From assembly GCA_031268615.1 (NCBI GenBank), contig JAIRWZ010000114.1, positions 1-12,466 of the forward strand: a stretch of DNA of 12,466 nucleotides, in the 5' to 3' direction. The stretch is from Actinomycetes bacterium. GTDB taxonomy: Bacteria; Actinomycetota; Coriobacteriia; WRKU01; WQUG01. A program made the position numbers and the translations under genes. Under the pieces are notes generated by a model. The model saw only the letters and a program-made list of their open reading frames with translations, did no database searches and was not told the DNA's origin. Below are positions 1 through 5,708 of the stretch, piece after piece (positions within the stretch are counted from its first letter, which is position 1; each line of letters begins with the position of its first letter).

Positions 1-561
1 AGCGGATTGCAGGAAATAGTCCAGGGCTCGTCGGTATGATTCTGTCCCCAAGCCAACGTAGCGGGCAGCCACAACGCCGTCCAGGACATCAACGTGGCGA
101 AAGGGTTCACGCGTGGCGGGGTCGGTGAGGTGAACTTCGACGACCGGCAGAGGGATGGCAGCTACGGCGTCGCGCAGCGCCCAGGCGTAGTGCGTGAAGG
201 CGCCTGGGTTGAATACAACGCCGTCAGAGGTCAGGCGGGCGGCGTGCAGCGCGTCGATGAGCGCACCTTCGTGGTTGGACTGCAGAAAGTCCAGCGTGAT
301 GTCGGCTCTGGCAGAATGCGAATCGGGGCGCCAGTCAAGGTTGAATCGGGAGGCCGAGCTGGGTTCAAGTTCAGAGCTGAAGGGAGGGCTGGAGCTGGAG
401 GCCAGGTTGGGGTTAGAAGTGAAACGGTGGTCAGAACTGCGGCCGACGACGTAGTCGCACAGCTGGTCGTGCAGCTGGTCCAGGGTCAAGGCGCCGTAGA
501 TTTCGGGTTCCCGCTCTCCCAGCAAGTTCAGATTGGGGCCTTCCAAAATGAGGAGCTTCAT
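1..561 (-). CDS. aroQ: 3-dehydroquinate dehydratase, type II (partial, 3' end beyond window)
   Basis: The enzyme dehydrates 3-dehydroquinate to 3-dehydroshikimate, the third shikimate step, in the cytoplasm. Reading the minus strand from the ATG at 561 gives 187 residues with no stop before the window edge. Family motifs seen: GPNLNLLG (8-15), REPEIYG with the catalytic Tyr at 22, QSNHEG (94-99), FNPGAFTHY with the catalytic His at 124, ALRDAV (128-133), and VEVHLTDPATREPFRH (141-156) with its Arg residues. The ribosome binding site GGTGAGG lies 7 bases before the ATG. Type II enzymes are usually about 145-150 residues. This one is longer because roughly 45 extra residues, rich in Ser, Pro, Asn and Glu, sit at about 41-85, between the first helix and the QSNHEG strand. 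All active-site motifs are intact, so it is probably functional. It follows aroB by 40 bases, presumably as part of the same operon. Confidence 0.95.
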   Translation of the reverse strand, partial: MKLLILEGPNLNLLGEREPEIYGALTLDQLHDQLCDYVVGRSSDHRFTSNPNLASSSSPPFSSELEPSSASRFNLDWRPDSHSARADITLDFLQSNHEGALIDALHAARLTSDGVVFNPGAFTHYAWALRDAVAAIPLPVVEVHLTDPATREPFRHVDVLDGVVAARYVGLGTESYRRALDYFLQSA

Positions 562-568
562 TTGCTGA

Positions 569-575
569 CCTCACC
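569..575 (-). promoter_or_regulatory. aroQ ribosome binding site
   Basis: The minus strand reads GGTGAGG, followed by 7 bases and the aroQ ATG at 561. It decides the aroQ start. The surrounding bases (564-579) match the unit of the tandem repeat at 609-653 apart from one inserted base. Confidence 0.7.
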
Positions 576-601
576 ACTATCTGCCCCGATACGCAAGAGT
601 T

Positions 602-1927
602 TCACGTCGCTGCCTCGCCACACGCTGCCTCACCACACGCTGCCTCACCACTAACGCCCACCCAAGCACGCAGGTTTTCGTACAGCAGGCTGTCGTTGAC
701 ACTCACCAGTTGGGCAGTTCCGGGCTCGCTGACCAATACCATTCGAATCTGATGACCTCGTGACTTTTTATCGACCCGCATGGCATCCACAATGTCGGTG
801 AGTGGGGAAGCGGAAACGTCAGCGCTAGCTGGCAATCCCAGAGCGTCCAGCAGCGCGTCCTGACGCCGCACAAAATCCAGATCAGCGCCCACCAGTTGCA
901 CGGCCAGACGCGCCGCAAAGCGCATGCCTTCAGCTACCGCGGCGCCATGCGTCAGGCCTTCGTACCCGCGCGTTCGCTCTAAGGCATGCCCCAGCGTATG
1001 TCCGTAGTTCAGGCTGGTGCGCGCCCCACAATCCCAAGGGTCAGAAGCGATCACGCCGGCCTTGAACGCCACATTGCGAACAATCAATTCCCGCAAGGCT
1101 TCCCTATCGCGCGCCACCAAAGCCGCGGCATGTTCTTCCGTCCAGCGCAGCAGCTCCTCACCAGACAGCACGGCGTTTTTGGCCGCTTCCGCCAGGCCAC
1201 TGCGATACTCCGCGTCGGGCAAACTATCCAGCGCGGCAATATCGGCAGCGATAGCCAGCGGCTGCAGCCACGCGCCAGCCAGATTTTTTCCCGCTGGCAG
1301 ATTGACCGCTGTCTTTCCGCCAATAGCCGCGTCAACCAGGGCCAATAAAGTCGTCGGTATCTGCACAAAGGCAACACCGCGTAAATAGCTTGCCGCCACA
1401 AACCCTGCCAAATCGCTGACCATGCCACCGCCCAGAGAGCAGATGACCGCGTCACGGTCAACCTTCAAATCAGCCAGAGCCTCCAGCAACTGTCCAGCCA
1501 CCGCCCAGGTTTTCATCTCCTCACCAGCCGGTACCGTCAGAGCTTCCACCGCACAACCCCCGGCAATAAAGCCCGTCTCGGTGGCCACGCCAAAGCGCTC
1601 CGCCGTGTTCTCGTCGCAAATCACGACTACGGTTCTGGATTGGACGCGCTCACTCCCTGCATCTTCACCCTGCTGCCCCAAGAGAGAGGCAGGAGTAAAA
1701 GCAGGGGCCGCGGAAGAAAGGAGACGTGCCAGCAGCTTTGCCGGTTCACTGACCAGAAAAAGGGGATAGCGTCCCGCTCCGCCATCGACGCTCGCGTTGC
1801 CACTGACGCCGCCGACGCCGCCGACACCACCGCGCCCAGGCAGCCCCAGCTCCAGACCCAGCTCCAGACCTAGGTCAATATCCAGCCGCACGCCGTCGGC
1901 AAAGTCCCTACGCGAGCAAACTGCCAT
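602..1927 (-). CDS. aroB: 3-dehydroquinate synthase with low-complexity insertions
   Basis: AroB converts DAHP to 3-dehydroquinate, using NAD and a divalent metal. Seen: nucleotide-binding SLGGGMVSDLAGF (164-176), IPTTLLALVDAAIGGKTAVN (190-209), GLAEAAK with the likely metal ligand Glu247 and Lys250, LNYGHTLGHALE with His310 and His314, LTHGAAVAEGM with His327, and MRVDKKSRG (383-391). The protein has 441 residues; family members usually have about 340-370. The extra length is in three places: a Gly/Leu/Val-rich segment at about 21-52, a segment at about 71-97, and a repetitive C-terminal tail. The ATG at 1927 overlaps the end of aroK by 20 bases and is the longest plausible start. GTG at 1891, just after the aroK stop, would begin at the conserved first strand (VRLDIDLG) and is a real alternative. 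All catalytic residues I can place are present. Confidence 0.94.
   Translation of the reverse strand: MAVCSRRDFADGVRLDIDLGLELGLELGLPGRGGVGGVGGVSGNASVDGGAGRYPLFLVSEPAKLLARLLSSAAPAFTPASLLGQQGEDAGSERVQSRTVVVICDENTAERFGVATETGFIAGGCAVEALTVPAGEEMKTWAVAGQLLEALADLKVDRDAVICSLGGGMVSDLAGFVAASYLRGVAFVQIPTTLLALVDAAIGGKTAVNLPAGKNLAGAWLQPLAIAADIAALDSLPDAEYRSGLAEAAKNAVLSGEELLRWTEEHAAALVARDREALRELIVRNVAFKAGVIASDPWDCGARTSLNYGHTLGHALERTRGYEGLTHGAAVAEGMRFAARLAVQLVGADLDFVRRQDALLDALGLPASADVSASPLTDIVDAMRVDKKSRGHQIRMVLVSEPGTAQLVSVNDSLLYENLRAWVGVSGEAACGEAACGEAAT
609..653 (-). repeat. 15-bp tandem repeat, three copies, at the 3' end of aroB
   Basis: Three consecutive 15-base units lie at 609-623, 624-638 and 639-653. 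On the plus strand the unit is GCTGCCTCACCACAC, with single-base differences. In frame they encode the AroB tail GEAAC-GEAAC-GEAAT, so copy number can change without breaking the frame. On the coding strand each unit contains GGTGAGG or GGCGAGG, resembling a Shine-Dalgarno sequence, just upstream of aroQ. Confidence 0.9.
1772..1867 (-). repeat. Repeat-derived insertion in aroB (N-terminal)
   Basis: This stretch encodes AroB residues 21-52, between the first beta strand (VRLDIDLG) and RYPLFLV, which are adjacent or nearly so in most family members. It contains a perfect 12-bp tandem duplication of CCCAGCTCCAGA (plus strand, 1845-1868) encoding LELG repeats. It also contains 9-bp repeats of the type GCCGCCGAC around 1805-1830 encoding GGV repeats. 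Confidence 0.75.
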
Positions 1928-2480
1928 ACCCCGCCGCCCTGATACGTTCCACCGTCACGTCAACCACCTCGTCGGGGCTGCGCTTATTGGTGCTAACGCT
2001 GAAGTCGCAAGCCGCTTCGTACAGCGTCGCCCGCGCCTGCGCCAACGCAAACACCACTTCCGTCGACCCGGCGCTGGACAGCAGCGGACGCGACAGCACG
2101 TCGTCAATGCGCGCCAACGCACGTTCTGGTTTGACCCGCAGATAGACCAGCACGGCATGCTGACGCAATAGCGGAATGTTACCGGGCGTCGTTAAAATGC
2201 CGCCGCCCGTCGCGATAATCTGCGTCTCTGGTCGCGCCAAAACTTCCGCCAGCGCCTCTTCTTCCAGACGCCGAAACTGCGCCTCGCCGCTCCGTTCGAA
2301 AATAGCGGGAATCGTCTGGCCGCACGCTGCCACCACCACGTCGTCAATATCGACAAATCGCCGCCCATACCGCCCGGCCACAATACGCGCGCAAGTCGTC
2401 TTTCCCGCGCCCATAAATCCGATGAAAGCGATATGACGCTTCGGCGCTTCAGATTGAGTGAGTACGTCCATACCAGCCAT
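1908..2480 (-). CDS. aroK: Shikimate kinase
   Basis: It phosphorylates shikimate at the 3-hydroxyl with ATP, the fifth pathway step. Seen: the Walker A loop GFMGAGKTT (21-29), VDIDD (43-47) with the shikimate-binding Asp, an Arg in QFRRLEEE (68-75), the ATGGG loop (90-94), the lid Arg in SRPLL (130-134), and Arg150 in QARATLY. Its 190 residues are slightly above the family norm of about 170-180. The ATG at 2480 is chosen because AAGG lies 8 bases upstream; ATG at 2471 (MDVLT...) is an in-frame alternative with a weaker site. The start region contains one copy of a sequence found three times in this window (2457-2474). The gene begins 23 bases after the aroC stop and its end overlaps aroB, consistent with one transcript. 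Confidence 0.95.
   Translation of the reverse strand: MAGMDVLTQSEAPKRHIAFIGFMGAGKTTCARIVAGRYGRRFVDIDDVVVAACGQTIPAIFERSGEAQFRRLEEEALAEVLARPETQIIATGGGILTTPGNIPLLRQHAVLVYLRVKPERALARIDDVLSRPLLSSAGSTEVVFALAQARATLYEAACDFSVSTNKRSPDEVVDVTVERIRAAGYGSLLA
2457..2474 (+). repeat. Dispersed 15-18 bp element, copy A (aroK start)
   Basis: The plus strand reads AGTGAGTACGTCCATACC. The identical 18 bases occur at 10420-10437, and the first 15 recur inverted at 11453-11467. This copy covers the second in-frame ATG of aroK and encodes MDVLT on the minus strand. Confidence 0.85.
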
Positions 2481-2503
2481 TGTACCAGCCTTGTCAGTTT
2501 AGC

Positions 2504-3598
2504 TTATCCGCGTATCCGCTGACGATACGCGCTCCATGCCTCACGCATGTCAGATACCACATCGCCGCCAAACTTTTCTTGATAGGCTTCGCTTAGTGTC
2601 AGCGCGATTTCCGCCACAGCAATGACAGCTACCGCAGCCGCGACCTGCGTATCATGGCGCGGGCTGGGCGCCACCGTTGCCTTACCGGTACGCAAATCCA
2701 GTGACGCGGGCGCGCTGTCCCCAGGCCCCAAGGTCGGGACTGGCTTGACGCCCAACTGGGCACACAGGGTCTCACCCGTCGTCATGCCGCCATCAATCCC
2801 CCCGCTGTGGGACGCGGCACGGCGCAGCCGTCCCGTATCCGGGTCAAGCAGAATGGGGTCAGCCACACGAGACCCCCGTTCGGCAGACAGCAATTGCCCG
2901 TCGCCAAAAGAAACCGCCTTGACCGCCGGAATCGAAAACAGCGCCGCGCCCAGACGCGCGTCCAGACGCCGGACTGCTTCCATGCAGCTGCCCAAACCCG
3001 GCACTAAACCGTAGACTTCTACCTGCACACAGCCACCCAAAGTGTCGCCGACCTGTGCCGCTTCTTCCCACGTAACGCGGTCGCTTCGGTTCTGCTTGTG
3101 GGCGGTCGTCGCTAAAAAGCTTACGTCGAAGTAATCCAGCAGCATTTTTGCGACCGCGCCGGCGGCAACCCGGGCAGCCGTCTCGCGCGCCGAGGCGCGC
3201 TCGCTCACGGCACGCATGTCGCACAAAGTCGCATCCACACTACCCTCCCACCCGTACTTCTGCGCTCCGGGAAGGTCGGCGTGGTTCGGACGCGGTACCG
3301 TCACTGGCACAGCGCTTTCGACGTCACGAAGGTCCCCATCGCCCTCGCCGCCATCACGCACTGTGTTTACTATCTGTATCGCCACCGGCGCGCCCGTCGT
3401 CTGACCCTTCCAGACGCCACTTAGTATCTCGAACTGGTCGCTTTCCTTTCGTTGGCGCTCACTGCGTCCCTCGGCTACCCGTCGCGCCTTCAAATCGTTT
3501 TGTATCAGGGCGGTGTCAATGACAATGCCGGATGGAACTCTGGTCAAGAGCGCCAGCAGCGCCTTCCCGTGACTTTCCCCCGCTGTTTGCAATTGCAC
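2504..3598 (-). CDS. aroC: Chorismate synthase
   Basis: It makes chorismate from EPSP using reduced FMN, the last shikimate step. Seen: TAGESHG (5-11) with the conserved His10, the Arg-rich GRSERQRKESD (44-54), SGVWKGQTTGAP (60-71), PVTVPRPNHADLPGA (98-112) with His106, RASARETAARVAAGAVAK (134-151), SGGIDGGMTTGE near 265-276, and RHDTQVAAAVAVIAVAE near the C terminus. The 364 residues fit the family. The start is a GTG at 3598, with AAGGAG ending 7 bases upstream; no in-frame ATG fits better. It is the first gene of the aroC-aroK-aroB-aroQ run and has its own likely promoter at 3628-3636. Its lack of co-orientation with mscL makes 3599-3759 a divergent control region. Confidence 0.95.
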   Translation of the reverse strand: MQLQTAGESHGKALLALLTRVPSGIVIDTALIQNDLKARRVAEGRSERQRKESDQFEILSGVWKGQTTGAPVAIQIVNTVRDGGEGDGDLRDVESAVPVTVPRPNHADLPGAQKYGWEGSVDATLCDMRAVSERASARETAARVAAGAVAKMLLDYFDVSFLATTAHKQNRSDRVTWEEAAQVGDTLGGCVQVEVYGLVPGLGSCMEAVRRLDARLGAALFSIPAVKAVSFGDGQLLSAERGSRVADPILLDPDTGRLRRAASHSGGIDGGMTTGETLCAQLGVKPVPTLGPGDSAPASLDLRTGKATVAPSPRHDTQVAAAVAVIAVAEIALTLSEAYQEKFGGDVVSDMREAWSAYRQRIRG

Positions 3599-3605
3599 TT
3601 CCCAT

Positions 3606-3611
3606 CTCCTT
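3606..3611 (-). promoter_or_regulatory. aroC ribosome binding site
   Basis: AAGGAG on the minus strand, 7 bases before the GTG at 3598. It supports the non-ATG start of aroC. Confidence 0.65.
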
Positions 3612-3627
3612 TCCTGTCTAAGGCCTC

Positions 3628-3636
3628 ATTATCCCA
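3628..3636 (-). promoter_or_regulatory. Probable aroC promoter (extended -10)
   Basis: The minus strand reads TGGGATAAT, which fits an extended -10 (TGn + GATAAT, one mismatch to TATAAT). Transcription would start near 3621, leaving a 5' leader of about 23 bases before the aroC GTG. I see no good -35 hexamer; a T-rich stretch lies roughly 17 bases upstream. Confidence 0.45.
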
Positions 3637-3694
3637 CAGAACCCTTACAGAAAAATCGCGCGTCGCTCTCCTCCGCCCCGGTCAAAAAAACGGC

Positions 3695-3700
3695 TATACT
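3695..3700 (+). promoter_or_regulatory. Possible mscL -10 element
   Basis: TATACT on the plus strand (one mismatch to TATAAT) lies about 60 bases before the mscL start, after an A-rich run. No convincing -35 is visible at 16-18 bases upstream. Confidence 0.4.
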
Positions 3701-3723
3701 GTTTCATTATTCAGCGAGCAAGC

Positions 3724-3742
3724 GGCGCGGCTGTCCGGCGCC
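3724..3742 (+). other. GC hairpin in the mscL leader
   Basis: GGCGC (3724-3728) and GCGCC (3738-3742) can pair around a 9-base loop, ending just before the mscL ribosome binding site AGAGAGG (3747-3753). Whether it affects translation cannot be judged from sequence alone. Confidence 0.35.
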
Positions 3743-3759
3743 CTGTAGAGAGGATGGAC

Positions 3760-4161
3760 ATGAAAGCATTCATCACTGAATTCAAAGAGTTTATCGCCCG
3801 TGGCAGCGTTATCGACTTGGCCGTTGGCGTCATCATTGGCGGTGCGTTTACGACCATCGTCAACTCGCTGGTCGGTGACGTACTCATGCCACTGGTTGGT
3901 TGGATAGTCGGCGGTAAATCTATGGCTGCCTATACCTTGCCGTTGCCCGCCATTGCCGGACACAGCCAGCCAGTGCAGCTGGCCTGGGGCGCTTTCGTCC
4001 AGCATATTATTAACTTTCTGCTGGTCGCGTTGGTGATATTCCTGTTAGTCAAAGGTATCAACACCCTGCAACGCAATCAGTCCGATGACGATACCACCGC
4101 CACCGAGCCTTCCGACGAGGTCAAACTGCTCACCGAAATTCGTGATTCCCTTCACAGATAG
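3760..4161 (+). CDS. mscL: Large-conductance mechanosensitive channel
   Basis: MscL forms a homopentameric pore in the cytoplasmic membrane that opens under hypo-osmotic stress. Its 133 residues match the family size. Seen: the N-terminal amphipathic helix MKAFITEFKEFIARGSV; the first membrane helix with VIDLAVGVIIGGAF (17-30) and GDVLMP (39-44); a periplasmic loop at about 50-76; the second membrane helix, about HIINFLLVALVIFLLVKGI (82-100); and an acidic tail ending in the cytoplasmic helix motif VKLLTEIRDSLHR. ATG at 3760 is preferred because AGAGAGG lies 6 bases upstream; ATG at 3754 would put that site directly against the start. It is the only plus-strand gene here, sitting between aroC and aroE, and is presumably transcribed alone. 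Confidence 0.95.
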   Translation: MKAFITEFKEFIARGSVIDLAVGVIIGGAFTTIVNSLVGDVLMPLVGWIVGGKSMAAYTLPLPAIAGHSQPVQLAWGAFVQHIINFLLVALVIFLLVKGINTLQRNQSDDDTTATEPSDEVKLLTEIRDSLHR

Positions 4162-4278
4162 TTGGTGACACCTGCCCTTGCCAGACAAGGGGCTACGCGC
4201 GCATACCGGATGGCTTGCTTCGCGGTATCGCTCCGCGGTATCGTTTTCCCGCGAACAGGTCAGACCGGGTGACCACCT
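4162..4278. other. Convergent mscL-aroE intergenic region with hairpins and a direct repeat
   Basis: mscL and aroE converge here. CCCTTG (4175-4180) and CAAGGG (4186-4191) form a 6-bp hairpin with a 5-base loop. CGCGGTATCG occurs at 4221-4230 and again at 4234-4243. CGCGG can pair with either of two CCGCG segments (4233-4237 or 4249-4253), giving alternative hairpins. A bidirectional terminator would be expected here, but no hairpin is followed by a clear T-run on either strand, so I do not call one. Confidence 0.4.
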
Positions 4279-5145
4279 TCATTCCAGCAAAACAGGCATA
4301 CCGTCCCGGGCAGCAGTCTCCTCAATGCCCCAGATGACATCAGAGAAAATGGCCTGTTCTCGCAACATGGCGCGCCCATCCACCGCAACTACGCCGTGGG
4401 CACGACAGGCTTTGACCAGAGGGGTCGTGCCTGTAGGTCGGTAGTTCAGGTCAAGGACGTAGCCGGTATGCGCCACCGCCCAGCGGGGGCTAATTGCCAG
4501 TTCATCTTCGTCGCGCAGACCCAGTGAGGTGGCATTCACAACGGCACGGTAGTGACCATCCAGACAATCCTCGTACTGCGCGCGGGATTGCGGATGACAG
4601 ATGGTGTCTCCCTCTCCCTCAATCGCCACCACAAAGGACTCCGCACGCCAAAGCTCACGGGATACGACGGTCAGCTCACAGGCGCAATCCCGCACGAGTT
4701 CACGGGCAACAGCACGAGCTCCCCCTCCCGTACCAAACAAAACGTAGTCGGCGGGCGTCGGCGAAAGTTCAGACGGAACGGTTTCTGTCAACAGACCACG
4801 AAATCCAAGACCATCAGTGTTGTAGCCAACTAACTTTCCCGTACCATCCTCTGTGCTGTCCCGATATACACAGTTCACCGGGTCGCTCGCAGAAAGAGCC
4901 GGACTGTGGCAATCGCACAATTCAGCCGCCAAATGTTTCCAGGGAGCCGTGACGTTAAAGCCACCGATGTTTCGACCGTCACGGCTATCGCGGGCCCGCG
5001 CAAAAAAAGCACGGACGGCCGCCTCGTCAGGCAAATCCAGAGCCTCCATATGCCAGTTCACCTTCATGCGCGCCCACAGAGCGTTATGTAGAGAGGGAGA
5101 CAGCGAATGGGTAACGGGATGACCGATGACGTAGTAGCGTATCAT
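4279..5145 (-). CDS. aroE: Shikimate dehydrogenase
   Basis: It reduces 3-dehydroshikimate to shikimate with NADPH, the fourth pathway step. Seen: the substrate-binding SLSPSLHNA (14-22), GGFNVTAPWK (61-70) with catalytic Lys70, Asn91 in DPVNCVY, catalytic Asp111 in GYNTDGLGF, the dinucleotide-binding GTGGGARAVA (138-147), DLNYRPTGTTPLV (232-244), and Gln264 in AMLREQA. The 288 residues fit the family. I chose ATG at 5145 because it overlaps the yqeG stop as TGATG, typical of translational coupling. GTG at 5151 and TTG at 5148 are in-frame alternatives, and no strong ribosome binding site separates them. It is split from aroC-K-B-Q by mscL and is probably the last gene of the alaS-side transcript. 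Confidence 0.95.
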   Translation of the reverse strand: MIRYYVIGHPVTHSLSPSLHNALWARMKVNWHMEALDLPDEAAVRAFFARARDSRDGRNIGGFNVTAPWKHLAAELCDCHSPALSASDPVNCVYRDSTEDGTGKLVGYNTDGLGFRGLLTETVPSELSPTPADYVLFGTGGGARAVARELVRDCACELTVVSRELWRAESFVVAIEGEGDTICHPQSRAQYEDCLDGHYRAVVNATSLGLRDEDELAISPRWAVAHTGYVLDLNYRPTGTTPLVKACRAHGVVAVDGRAMLREQAIFSDVIWGIEETAARDGMPVLLE

Positions 5146-5708
5146 CAACACAACGGTTCAGGCACGCGCGAACCCATAGTAAAACGCTCTAGTTTGCGCA
5201 GAAACAAGGTATGCGCTAAATCATAGTCGGACAAGGGTTGCACCATAATCGTGCCAATCCCTAAAACCGCCGCCCCCAGCATATCCGTATACAGCTGATC
5301 GCCAATCATCACCGCTTCACGCCGCCGCGCTTGCAGACGATGCAAGGCCAGTAAAAAGGCAAAAGGCAACGGCTTTACTGCTTTCGATACCAGCGCAAAA
5401 CCCAGTTCTTCCGCGGCAGCCGACACTCGCGCGTGCCAGTTGTTCGACAACAGGCAGCAGCGCAGCCCGGCAGCGGTCAGTCCGTGCGCCCAAGCCAAAA
5501 TGTCAGGAGGAATCGCGTCGCAATCGCGTGGCAACAGGGTGTTGTCTAGGTCAAGTAACACCGCACGGTAGCCATGTGTTAGCAGCCAATCCGCGGGAAT
5601 ATGCAAGACAGAGGGAACGAAATGCTGTGGCAGGAATGGACCCCCGGTCAAAGCCGGGGGCAGGCCCAGTACTCGCTTATGCGCACGCTCATTACTCGCC
5701 AAAGACAC
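5145..5708 (-). CDS. yqeG: YqeG-family HAD-superfamily phosphatase (start uncertain)
   Basis: Members of this family are HAD-type (IIIA) phosphatases; the physiological substrate is not established. Seen, numbering from the GTG at 5708: LPQHFVPSVLHIPADWL, which aligns with the family N terminus; motif I DLDNTLLP with Asp53 and Asp55; motif II SNN (in LLSNNWHARV); a Lys in KAVKPLPFAF; and motif III GDQLYTDMLGA. The reading frame is open to an ATG at 5771, but that would overlap mltG by 80 bases with an arginine-rich N terminus unlike the family. GTG at 5708 and TTG at 5702 also overlap the mltG end. Between the mltG stop and the conserved part there is no ATG, only a strong hairpin. The product is clear; the start is not. 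It overlaps aroE by one base at its stop. Confidence 0.85.
   Translation of the reverse strand: MSLASNERAHKRVLGLPPALTGGPFLPQHFVPSVLHIPADWLLTHGYRAVLLDLDNTLLPRDCDAIPPDILAWAHGLTAAGLRCCLLSNNWHARVSAAAEELGFALVSKAVKPLPFAFLLALHRLQARRREAVMIGDQLYTDMLGAAVLGIGTIMVQPLSDYDLAHTLFLRKLERFTMGSRVPEPLC
5641..5660. other. Perfect GC-rich hairpin at the mltG-yqeG junction
   Basis: CCCCCGG (5641-5647) pairs perfectly with CCGGGGG (5654-5660) around a 6-base loop. It lies 31 bases after the mltG stop and within the sequence encoding the poorly defined N terminus of YqeG (PPALTGGP). There is no T-run after it on the minus strand, so it is not a standard terminator. It could affect expression or mRNA stability at this junction. 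Confidence 0.55.

Noticed and set aside
609..653. CRISPR-like array from the repeated units near the left end
   Set aside because: The units are 15 bp, directly adjacent with no spacers, and translate in frame as the end of AroB.
94..654. Plus-strand open frame over the left end
   Set aside because: It is antisense to aroQ, whose motifs are unmistakable on the minus strand.
3877..3887. GACGTACTCA inside mscL as a further copy of the dispersed element
   Set aside because: Only 10 bases match, and they encode the conserved GDVLMP motif of MscL, so codon choice explains it. A 9-base match at about 10037-10045 in the DUF948 gene is likewise too short.
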